A DNA stretch of 64,000 nucleotides from Vermamoeba vermiformis (Eukaryota; Tubulinea; Echinamoebida): NCBI GenBank assembly GCA_045837725.1, contig JBEWZL010000278.1:434001-498000 (forward strand). The letters are read 5' to 3'. Each line of letters starts with the position of its first letter. Position 1 is the first letter of the stretch. The translations under genes and the position numbers were made by a program. This document shows, in pieces, positions 23,525 through 34,942 of the stretch. The notes beneath the pieces were generated by a model. It searched no databases. It was given only the letters and a program-made list of their open reading frames with translations, and was not told the DNA's origin.

Positions 23525-25719
23525 TCAAGCTTGTACTGTCCAAGGATACAAGAAAGCCAAGTACTTGTTAGGAATGAATTTACGACCGTCATATATGTCG
23601 AAATATGGACCAAAGGCACTAAGATCTGCGATGTCCGCTAAATTGTAAGAATGGCATTCTTCGAGGTACGACTGCGGGACTAGAAGCAATATCATTAATT
23701 ATGATACGTTGCAAAAGGTATTATATATAATCTTACAATACTCGATCTTATTAGGGTCGTTCAAGCTGATTGTTAGGTAATACGGTTGTCGCGTGTTAGC
23801 ATCAAGATGACCACCATACATTTGTTTCTGTAATTAGATCAGTATTACGCTACTTTGTTGCTGTATCGTGGCCGGGACCTACTGTAATAGGAACGCAAAG
23901 TGGATCGTATCCAATAACTACGTGTGTCAGTTCGTCCTCGATAAAGTACACCAAGTCACCGACTGAAAACTTGTGCGCAATGCTTTTCTTCTTCAAATCA
24001 GGCGCTTCATCGCTTAATTGTCGTAGTTTGACTTTAATCATTGCGATTTCTCGATCAACGTACTCGAGGTTGGTATTGGGCAGATCGTACGCGACTTTGA
24101 AAAATTAGAAAATTATTCAATGAATTCCTGGAAGACTTACGTTTAATATTTTCGAGCATTTCTATGGCTTCGTGGTATAGATTTAACGAAGAGTACGCTA
24201 TAGTAGCTAAGATAAATTTATCTCGCCATCCAGCAGTTCCTCCGATATGAATAAACTGGATCATGTGGCCGTATCGATCCCAGGTGGATACTAATCGTAC
24301 GTTATTAATATGGACCACGTATTTATGCAATTGATTGTATAAATTACCGGAATCTTTTAAGGCTAACAGATTGCGGAACATTCGCAAGTAAACTTCTTTC
24401 GCGTTAACTGGCTCCAAGAAACTATCGTCAACATCTGGTAGCAACTCGCTAAATAAGGATATTAATACCTATAAACCTTTGCAACATATGTCTTACTCGA
24501 GATTTGCCCGATCGTAAATACGCGCGTTATTGAAGCAATCGATGAAATAGGTGCACTGCTTGACGGGGTCGTGCAGCCCAGTCATAAAGTGTTGTGGTAT
24601 GCCAAGCATGTCTATTTTTAGCCCTATGCGTCGACAAAGTGCAGCGAAGACGATGCTCAGTGTAATTGGAATGCCAAGTCGTTTTTCAAGTACAACATCA
24701 ATGTAGCTAGATCGAAGTTGTTACAATAGGCATATGATAAAATAATATTAATAACGTACCTATTCTCATCGAGATAATAATCATGCAAATTGCCCTTGAA
24801 GTTTAACGTCGTTGAAAAGAACTCACAAACGCGTGCCAAAAATGATTTTAGATCTGACGTAACAGATTCAGGTAGAGTGTCGCCTTCACGTGTGTTGATT
24901 CCTAAGTGCTGGCGTAATTGATCGGCAAGAGTATCTAACGTAGCGTAAACAGATCTCTCTTCTAAAAGTGGTTTTTTCCATTGCGAGATCCAAATTGCAC
25001 CGTCTTCGATATTATATTTCTAAAAATAAAATTATTAATACAATGATATTATGCGCATTAATATCTCCACTTACCTCAGGATTCGCGAGGAAATCAGTCC
25101 ACTTTTCCGTCACCGATTGTTGCTTGATCTTCTGCAGAACCATTGAAGCCCAATAACGTCGTGATAAATCAGTATAATAATTAGGTTGACTAACATCGCG
25201 AGGAGAGCTTTCTCTTAAGAGCTTCTCCCATATGTCAAGCCTGCTAGCAAGTTAAAAAAAATTCTTCGAGATTTTGTTACAGATCTACGTACCTGTACGA
25301 TATCAATTTCTTTTCTGTGTCGTGTCTATCCTTGGGGAATATTAATTTATCAATGTTTTTGTCAAATTGAGCGTCCACAGCTTCGCGGTATAAATAAATT
25401 TTCTTCCATCCAGTCTCATTTTTGTCTGGCAATTTATTCCATATTTTCCACGAGGAAAGGCATAATGTACGCCATAGGGCGTCATCACCTATGAAAAATA
25501 TTAATATTAGAAAACTTTCCAAATAATTATTGAAAATTCGGTAACTTAGTGAGACTGACGCCGAAGTAAACTTATATTATTGGGAATATATTTATTATAA
25601 TCATTCAACTTACTTGAAAGCAGCCGCCAGTTCGAGCATACAAGGGCAGCAAGCTTCAGATCACCTGCATCCAAAAATGAGAAGATAGAGACCAATACTT
25701 CTGCTGGCAGTCCTGACAT
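23525..25719 (-). CDS. FBXO21-like protein: F-box + SirB1/transglutaminase-like + YccV-like domain
   Basis: The ATG at 25719 opens MSGLPAEVLVSIFSFLDAGD, a classic F-box, followed by VCSNWRLLSS. The middle carries the SirB1-like core (IDVVLEKRLGIPITLSIVF, then CRRIGLKIDMLGIPQH). The C-terminal segment HKFSVGDLVYFIEDELTHVV with YGGHLDANTRQPYY is the YccV/HspQ-like (hemimethylated-DNA-binding annotated) beta domain. This order matches animal FBXO21, an SCF subunit. About eight short introns are inferred, and the junction at about 23830 joins VPIT to KQMYGG. The protein ends FLYPWTVQA. No key part seems to be missing, so a functional SCF adaptor is likely. Substrate is unknown. Confidence 0.87.
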
Positions 25720-25990
25720 TGTGTGGTACAACAATAATAACGAAAAATTAAAAGCAAAACATTGTCAGTCATTTTTGAACGAGAAACTGTCACGTGCTCA
25801 CTGATCGATGCGTGTGCCCGTATATCTCTTACAAATTAGGGTACAACTTCATCTATCATGCACACCTTGTACAATGATGTGTAATAGGTAAATTTGGTTT
25901 TTGTCTCAAGTAGGTCCAGATGTCATAAATCCTTCTGACATCTGGTAGTTAAAAGATTTCTCGCCGATTGTTCTTTATGTATTTGATAAG
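25720..25990. promoter_or_regulatory. Divergent promoter region
   Basis: This 271-bp interval separates the start codons of the FBXO21-like gene (minus) and the collagen-like gene (plus), so both promoters must lie here. A CACGTG core occurs in gtcacgtgctc at about 25789. No TATA box was assigned. Confidence 0.4.
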
Positions 25991-28900
25991 ATGGCGGATC
26001 AGTGGGTGGCTAATATTAGAGTTGCGTCATTGCTTGGCCATGCTCGTCCTCTTAAAGGTACGGTCATTAAAAAATAAATTTAACGGTTACATCTAAACTC
26101 AAAACCACCATTTAGCGTGGAGAAAGCAATTAGTAAGACCTTGGGAATTATCTCGACGAGGTCAAGATGGATATCTGGGTCTTCTTGGTCAGCAAGGACG
26201 AACTGGTAAGCCAAACTTAAAATTATCGATTTCTTCCTCACCACAAATTTTGAAAATTATTATTTAGGCTACTACGGTGCAAATGGTTCGCATGGTATAG
26301 GCTATGGTGGTCATGGTTCTTCAGGGTAATTATAAAATTCAACAATTTCAAAAATTGCGAATTGGCCTTACTGATCGTACTTGGCGATATTTAGCCATCC
26401 AGGTGGTCACGGTGATCGAGGCTATGACGGAACTCTCGGCCAAGATGGACAAGATGCAGCGTAAGTAGGCCGTTGCTCATCTGAATTGAATCTGCTCGAG
26501 CTTTTGAACGTCATTTAATTCATTAAATCAACAGCGATATTCTATTAACTGTAATGTTAACGCCTAACAACGCCCCTGGTCAAATTCAAGAAGTCGATCT
26601 TGTCGCGCACGGCGAGGAAATCAAACGGTATGTAAAGCGGTCAAATTAGCTATTCTTGCGTCACTAACGCTCTATAAATAGACTCCGCCTCGACTTTACT
26701 TCAGACACTGATATGCTATTGACTTTAAATTCAGCCGGTACGTCTATTTGATGCAACTTTCTCGCGCGTGTAACTCACTTGTAACAGGCGGCAATGGTGC
26801 TCATGGAGGCCAAGGTGGTGTCGGTGGCATTGGAGGTCAAGGAGGCCGCGTAAGTATAACCTAGACTTGTTTACTGTTATTGACACGGGCTGCAGGGAGG
26901 AGACGGCGCTGCTGGTAAACCGGGAGGCAGCAGTAGATACGACTTGAACGGTGGACCTGGTGGCAACGGAGGCAACGGTGGTGCTGGAGGTCCTGGTGGA
27001 CGTGGTGGCGACGGTGGTAAGTGCGCATTGGATCTGATGTGTCCTCGTGTAAAGATGGTTAAAAGTGCGTGATAGGTCGCGGAGGCAATGGCGGCAATGG
27101 CGGCAAAATTGACGTGACGGTGACTGACCCGCGCATGCTCATGTTGTTCTACTTCAACATCGCTGCCGGTCTCGGTGGCTACGGTGGTCATCCAGGCCAC
27201 GGCGGTCCTGGTGGACGCGGAGGTCACGGTGGTCACGGTGGTCCTGGTGGCGCAGCTGGCAGCTACACCGAGTACTACACGACATACGACTCCAACGGCA
27301 ACTCTCAGACACAGTCGCGAACTATTTGGGGTTCGCCAGGTTCGCCTGGTCTGTCTGGCTATGACGGCCCTGATGGCCCTGTAAGTATTAAACCCTTATC
27401 TTCCTTTATCATAGCTAACACTCGTTTGTAGGATGGTCCACAGGGCACCAAAGGCTCTAACGGCAATGACGGCAAAGTCGGCAATTTGACCTTGCGAGTT
27501 GTCGCCCCCGATGTAAGTCTTGAATTTATGCGACTAGGATTGCATAATAATAATACGATGCACAGGGCCGAGTATTGCAACAAGCTCCGACGCGCTATGA
27601 TCTGCAAATTACGGATATTATTTTTGACGATGAAATGGCCGATGGTATCTTCGAGCCCAATGAACTGCTGATCATTAAGAAAGTCCGCTTAGCCAACGTC
27701 GGAAAATTAGATTGTCCCGCAGGCTCGACATTCTTTTTTGAGTCTACGGGTACAGTGACCTCAATGAAAGAAGTTGCAGCTGTGCCTGAAGTACCTGTCG
27801 GCCAAACCATTGAATTGCCCGTAGAGTTCAAAGCACGCATCAAAAACATTGCTGAACCAACTACTGCTGGTCCGCAGGGCTTTGAGGCCACAATTAAGAG
27901 TAACTCCGAGCTCATTGGGTACGTGCCTTACTGCTTCAATTCTTTGGTCGGATCTAACCTCTAAACGTGTTGTATAGACTTCAATTCCCGTTATCTGCCG
28001 CAGAATTCGCATTAAATGTGAAATGGCCGTTGCATATTGCCAGCGTTGGCGCTCCCACTCAAGTAAGCACGACATATTGTTAATGCGTACGTGTTCAGAT
28101 CTGCTTACTGACTTGCATTAGATGGCCAACAACGAGGAATCTGTCGTGCAAGTCACTATATTTAACTCATCTAAGCGCATGTACGGCGATGCAGCAGATC
28201 CAAGAACTGCAGGACAAATTGTCGTAGAATTCTACGAAGGTAAGTTCTGAGGGGACCACTAGTCTCGTAGTGAATATTTATGCAACAAAAATGCGCGATG
28301 AACACTGTTCGCTTCGTACAACCATCAATTCGAAACTTGCGGACCTTTGTTGAATCCGGATTTAAATTTGGATTTTGGTCAATGTGGGTTGCTAACTAGT
28401 CAGTTGCTTAGGTCTTACTCCCACCGATTACCCTACACGAACAGTAGTTCTCCCACTTCAGCCGATCATGCCTGGCGACAAGCTCGTGTACAACATCAAA
28501 GTGCGCGCAGGAATCTCACCGCACTTTTACCGCGTGCCGTTCCGTGTCTCGTTGCGATTGCGCGAGAGATTAATTGAGTTTACCGACAGAAATGTTAGAA
28601 TTACTCCTGACTGGTACGTGCTAACTTTTAAACCGCATCGTTTGGATCGGGTCACATCCGCAAGTTGGATCTAACTTGGTTCATCAATTTAATGGTTGTA
28701 CTATGTTGTCAACCCTTGCTAACGCCGCCTATTATGTAGGAATGAGTATATTGATGCTCCACGCGAAGGCATTACAATGTTTACGGGTCCTCATATTACC
28801 TTTGAAGAATACAACTCGTGGGTCAAGTTATTCCAACTGCTCAGCTTGCCGTTCACTATTTGGGACATTGAGCGATATGCGGTACGTAATAGCACATATC

Positions 28901-30573
28901 ATCATCGGTAATATGAGCGATGCTCTTAATTTGAATTACTTTGATCCGATCGGAAAGCACATCCGACGTTCGAGTTTCGGAACTCGAGATTTATATTTCC
29001 GAGCCAAACCATACTTGATGAGTAATACTAATATCGGTCATGCATAGGGTGTGTCATACAACGTTCTCAATGGTTCGTTGTATCCGCCAACAAGTACGTG
29101 GAAAGAGCTCAACAAAGACAGGATCTTGCTCTTCCCGTTGAGTTCGGATACTGAGAAATTAGCAATAGATTGGCGTGAAATTATTGAGTAAGTACCACAT
29201 TTAGTTAGCGAAGTCAAATATTGTTCCGAAATGGGAGACAATTTCAAATCCATAAGTTCGACTCTAATTTTGAAATCGTGCACTGATTTGGTTACATGGT
29301 AGTCATTTCAGAGTTGGACCCGAAGAAGATGATAACGGAGTGATTGTTTGCGGCGTAGGAGCATCATTAATTGCAAGCCAGCTCGTTACAAATGGTACGC
29401 GCCACATCCCTACAAAACAATTCTAAATCGGGCTTAACTTTTGCCAATCTTGAGTATAGGCGATGAAGTAGATAGTTCTGGTTTCAATTTTGGTGGCAAG
29501 CATCTCATTTTCAAACCGTCAGAAAAGGATGCGGACAAGAAGGCAAACGAAATCTTGAAAAAGCTACGAAACGATGACCCACTCTACTATTACGATATTC
29601 TATCGATCGACAAGGACCTCGAGAAGACGAAGGGCAAGCAGTGGTCGTACGGAGATCTCGTCATCAACCGAATCCCGTTCCAAAAGACGTGTCGCTTGAT
29701 CTTCGTCCCGAGCGAAGTCAGCAGAATAGGCACCGTTAATTACGACGACCCTAATGGCTTCCTGTTGGACAGCAATATCGCGCAGATGATCTTCGCGTTG
29801 GTTCACGCCATGCCGATAAGACACAAGCTGAAGTTGGCATCCGCAATGCAGAAGGACGTGCGAGTGTACAATCAGACTAAGGAGCCTATAGTACTCAATA
29901 TGTTCCATATATTGGGTCTAAGTAAGTACCATTTTAGCAGTTTTAGATAGTTTCGGAGCCGGATTGCGAGAGCTTAAAATAGCTGCTGTCGTTCTTTAAT
30001 GCTCGGCGATGTAAATAATGATACTCTATGATTCAATATATAATACAAACGATAGTATCTCGCGGAGGGCGATAAAATTTATATTAGAAGCTCACATCCT
30101 CCTAAAAAATTAATTAGAGATTTTCAGATCACATTTCAATACTGAAAATTGTAAGAAATATAGATTCTAATGTTGACACTATCATAGGCATCTATCGTGA
30201 CATTAAAGTCGACAAAATCCACGGAGTTCTTTCGCGACATCTGCGCGTGTTAGTGGCCTTCATCCAGAACTCGCCAACAACGATGCGCACACGAGGAGCT
30301 ACTATTGTCTCTCACTATGTTACTGATCGTGTGGGCTCGGGTATGGCTACGAAGCTCATAGGCACTAAGGACTCGAAAGAATTCAAAACTTTGGATAACG
30401 CGCTCGATGCGATCTGGAGCGACAACAAAAAGGAGTACCAAGAGCTAAAGAAGGAAATTAAGAAGGAGATTGAGCATATGATCAAGTTGCATAAGCGCAA
30501 AGAGCTGAAATTGTTCCCCGACAATGCCACTCCCAGATTTGTTTGGCCGTTACAAAAAGCATCCGGTAAATAA
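25991..30573 (+). CDS. Collagen-like / glycine-rich protein with large C-terminal domain
   Basis: The ATG at 25991 starts MADQWVANIRVASLLGHARP; no signal peptide is evident. Gly-X-Y and Gly-Gly-X repeats are interrupted by a beta-like insert (ADILLTVMLTPNNAPG). The repeats reach a dense run at about 26790-27130 and 27170-27480, including GSPGSPGLSGYDGPDGPDG, perfect collagen triplets. A large non-repetitive region follows (DLQITDIIFDDEMADGIFEP onward), then an alpha/beta C-terminus with RTRGATIVSHYVTDRVGSG and a Lys/Glu helix. About 17 exons, several of which split glycine triplets. The combination resembles glycine-rich proteins with a conserved C-terminal domain of unknown function in amoebae; the exact family name is not certain. 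Structural or vesicle-coat-like roles are guesses only. Confidence 0.72.
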
Positions 30574-30925
30574 GCTAAAAATTGTTTTTAATCACAAAAT
30601 GTATAAATTATAATTCTATTACGCACGGAGTGATGAGACCCGAGTACCATTTGCCGTATATTATTAATTTTGTGATCCAGAAAATTTGTGTAACAGAAGG
30701 TAGATCGAATCTTGATTCTCTTTTTGCAATTTTTCCTCGTTAACGCATCCATGGCAATCGAACAACAACGCAATTGTAAGGATATTAATCCGCTTCCTGC
30801 GCCTTGCTGAGATTATTTCCTAATTTAGAATTATCACGTAACATTTTTTTTCAGGATAATTACAGCGCAGCCAGTTCGTAACAATTTCTGCAAGTTAAAA
30901 CAACACGAGCCTGTATATATATATT
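30574..30925. other. Intergenic region
   Basis: 3' flank of the collagen-like gene and promoter of the class C GPCR. A short AT repeat (tatatatatat) lies just before the GPCR ATG. No open frame looks coding. Confidence 0.4.
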
Positions 30926-33900
30926 ATGAAGCTCGCGCTAATTGCTCTCGTGGGCTTGCTGTGCTTGGCCTACATCCACGCACAAACGCCTGAAGCCCCC
31001 AAACTCTCAGACTTTCCCCAAATAAAGGATCTACCAAACTGCCTTGGTAGAAATAAAGTAGTCGGTAAGTAGTTAATAGTAAGCGAGCTGGAGTATTGAT
31101 TGCAATTATTTTTCCAATTTGGAATTATAAATTTTGAACTATGTAGTTCTCGGATGCAGTTCAAAATTTATGAATCTGATTCATTTTTCGGTGCATTACA
31201 ATAAGCTAACTGATCCCTTAGGCTACGAGTCCCGAAAGCCCATTCTTATCGCGTCCAATCCATGGAGTGGCTCAGCAATCAACGCACACATCGCTAAAAT
31301 CCTGTTAGAAGAGGTCGCAGGCATTCCTGCATCTATTATAGAGATTGACGAGTATTCCCAATGGGAGTTTATGGCTCAAGGTCAAATCCACGCCTGTTTA
31401 GAAGTTTGGTAAGTTCAACTTTGAATAATAGCTTGCATTAACTTGATCATTGTAAATCGCGTTTTATTGCATTATCGGCATTACAATATTCGTTGCAATA
31501 GCGTTAAATGCACATGGCACTCGTGAGAACACATTTCAGATGCGTTATGTGAACTTTTGCGAACATCTCTAATTAGAGCGAATCTTTCAATAGGCCCTCC
31601 GGACATCAAGCAGATAAAGACAAATATATTTTGGAGCAAAAGACGGTCACTTCTGCGGGTCCTCTTGGCGTTATTGGGCAGATCGGTAAGCAACGAAATT
31701 TTGGTTCAAAATATGATAATCAATCATTTATTCCCGCGGTTACCGTCATAAATTAAATAATATTATGCCGTTATGGTGGTTGCTTTTAAATTCTATAATT
31801 AAGAGAAAAAAGAAAATGGAAGAATTGAAAATTCGTGGAGTCGTTAAAAAATTTTATATGATTACCGCTATTTATAGTAACACTTTCATATAGGCTGGTA
31901 TGTTCCGCGCTACTCGGTAAAAAATGCGCCGTTAGTTGCGACGGGCAACATAGATGCCGCTACCGCCGCTTACTTCAACAATACATTCATACTCGGAGAC
32001 CCTACTTGGACTACATTCGATCAACAAATCATCGACGACAATGGCTGGGACCTTACGGTGAAGACTTTGGATGGAGAACAAAGTTTGATGGATTTGATCG
32101 CCCTCAAAAACGAAACTCAAAGCCCGCTTTTGTTCTACTTCTGGACTCCTCATGCAGTGCATAAACTATTCGATTTGGTTCGCGTGCAGCTGCCTAATAA
32201 TGGTACGAAATTGAGCTCCGAGGTTTAATCTCCAGTACAATATTTCTTTTTTCCATATTTGGACAAATGCTTAGAACGCATTCAAATTTAAATCCATTAA
32301 TTGGTTTATGATATATGATATTATAGAGCCTTTTCTAATCCCAGTTTTCTCTTTTCTAATTTTTTTGATGCAGATGCGTTTTATCCTCCTGAAATTTTGG
32401 GCAAAGTCGTTGCTAGCTCATTGCGCGAGTACAACAAAGAAGCCAATTTCTTCATTTCATCAATCAGCTATGACTCCGCCACTCAAATCTCCCTGTTAGC
32501 AGAGATTACTCGCGGAAAAGATGTTTTTAACGTCTCTTGCGATTGGATCCGCGCCAATGAAGCTGTTTGGTCCAACTGGATTCTCATTAGTAAGTACTAT
32601 ACAAAATTAGTTACCTTATCCAGTTTAACAGAGCTACGTTAATTAATCTGAAACTTTCGTACTGCGATCCAATTCAATCGCTAATTAATTTATTTTTAAT
32701 TAAAGCGCCGTTCGAGTCGATTGACTCCGGAGTAATTATTGCCGCTCATGTCATCGCCTTTTGCGGTATTGGCGTTGGTATCTTCTTTACCATCATGATG
32801 GTGCTTCGGTACGTACTACCTCATACAACAATTACAACTCAAAAATAAGCTCAAAATAATACGAAAATATTAGGAACATGTTATCGTTTATATTATTTGA
32901 TGACTCAGCTGTCATTTTTCAAATTATTCTTGGATGTGAGCTACCTAATTTTGAGTCCTCAGTACGTGCACTAACACTTTTGAACCAACAGCCGCAGCTC
33001 GCAATTGATTCGAGCCTCGAGTCCCAACTTCTTGCTGGTCATGCTCGGCGGCTGTTTCCTGCTCTACGCCTCAGTCGTGGCTTACAACTTCCTGTCACAG
33101 ATTTCGTGCTACATTTGGCTCTGGTTCTTCAACATTGGATTCGTCTTGTTGTTCGGGTACGTCACTATAATACCATTATAGATCGATATGCATAAGACCA
33201 CACAAACATTTATTACAAAACAGTAGATTTTTGAGACCGAATGGGATTATGTTCGTTAAGTGTCTCAGTACTAATCGCGTACTATTAACAACAGCACTCT
33301 GTTCGCGAAAACATTCCGCATCTATCGCATCTTCAGCAACAAGAAGTTAAAGCCTGTCAAGTTCACCGACAAAGACGTTGGCGTGGTGTTGGCTGTGCTG
33401 GTCGGCGTTGAAGCTGTAAGTCACCGCTCAGATAAGACCTAATACTATTATCATAATACAACATATGAATATTATATATACTTCGAAAGTCATTTTAAGG
33501 AAATTTTTTTTTTTGCCAGAGCCGATGTTTCAATGGTTTTTTCGAGCGATAGTTTTCTTCGAATGAATTCTCATGAATTATTTCCTAATTAGGGCCTGTT
33601 GATTACGATGAGCGTGTGGCAAGGACCGACTTACGGCCTGATCGTGTACGACACCGTGCAATACAACACGTGTCAGTTCAACTTCCCGATCGGCATTGCT
33701 CTCATCTTGTACAAGGTACGTTATTACTATATTTGGTAATACTATATATGGATATACTTATTCACGGTGATTAGGGCGTGTTGTTGGTGATGGGCGTTGT
33801 GATCTCGGTGTTGACACGTAAAGTCAGCATGTCAATGTACAACGAGTCCAAGTACATTGGTTTGGCTGTAAGTACTATATTCAGTCATATATATATATAT

Positions 33901-34782
33901 TATATGCCTTAATATCATACCATTCGATTTTCATTTGTTTCTGGTGCGGATCCAGATTTTTGACGTGAAGTTTTTTTCTCAACGGCGGATCTATCAATTA
34001 AATGATTTTGTGATTAGAAACTATATTCATATAGTCATTATGGTACTAATATAGCTCAATCCGACTACAGATCTACAACATGGGCCTGGCAGTAATTTTC
34101 ATCGTGGTGATGTTTTTGATCGACGCGTTGATAGCCAAATTCGTCATTCAACAGTTCGCAACGCTGTTCTTGACGACAACGACCATGTGCATATTCTTCG
34201 CGCCTAAAGTGAGAGTACTGCTCAAATACAACGATATGGAAATCATGCAAAAGTACACCGAAGAAAAAGCGAGATCTTGGCAGTCGAGATTGGGCAAACA
34301 AGCTGCGGGTAGTGGTAATACTCCTGAATATGCTAGTAACTCGAATAAGCCTTCTACTGGTCAAAAACCTTCCACTAATGGTAAGTAACGAATTTAAAAA
34401 AACTTCAGTTCTGGATCTCATCCAGCAAAATAATTCTTCGAAATCGTTCAGGCTTATTGCTTCAATCAAACTTACTGTATCTAAAGCTTGCTTGTGATGT
34501 ATTTTAAGTTAAGAGAGCCAGTATTAACGTTTCAATTTTTTAGACACAAGCGCATCCAATCCTTCGAGTTTGGTCGAAGAAAAGCCGATCGATTTCAAAG
34601 TGCATAGCGTGACCTCGCCTAGCATCAATACACCTATCCCCGCTACTGCTCTTGGCAAGTCAGCTAAGCCTGAAGAGTCTTCTGAGACTTCGAGCTCATC
34701 CGGCAACAAAATGGTGAAACACACTGAGCGCGAGGACGATTCTTCGAGTGAGAGCGACAACAGCACTTCAAGCTCATCTTAA
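30926..34782 (+). CDS. Class C GPCR with OpuAC-type (glycine betaine) ligand-binding ectodomain
   Basis: The ATG at 30926 gives a signal peptide (MKLALIALVGLLCLAYIHA). The ectodomain reads like the OpuAC substrate-binding component of glycine-betaine/choline ABC transporters: KPILIASNPWSGSAINAHIA, IGQIGWYVPRYSVKNAP, and LLFYFWTPHAVHKLFDLVRV. The membrane part is class C (7tm_3). The end of TM1 and ICL1 show SSQLIRASSPNFLLVMLGG, ICL2 shows LFAKTFRIYRIFSNKKL, and TM6 shows YNESKYIGLAIYNMG. No Cys-rich domain separates the two, as in GABA-B-like receptors. The long cytosolic tail is Ser/Asn/Thr rich and acidic at its end. About 13 exons. A quaternary amine or compatible solute ligand is inferred; aromatic cage residues cannot be proven without a structural model. 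Confidence 0.86.
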
Positions 34783-34942
34783 ATTACTACATACATAGGA
34801 TTCATAATAATTGAATCAAAAGGAGAACATGTTTAACTTTTAAACCGATGTACGATTAGTAATAGTTATTTAACCTTGTAAAATAGAACTGCGAATTAGA
34901 AAATAAATAAATTAAATATTTACATTTTAAATTTACAGTTTT

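Noticed and set aside
26877-27236. Minus-strand proline-rich frame (PPGPPAPPLPPLPPGPP)
   Set aside because: It is the antisense shadow of the glycine-rich collagen-like exons; Gly codons read as Pro on the other strand.
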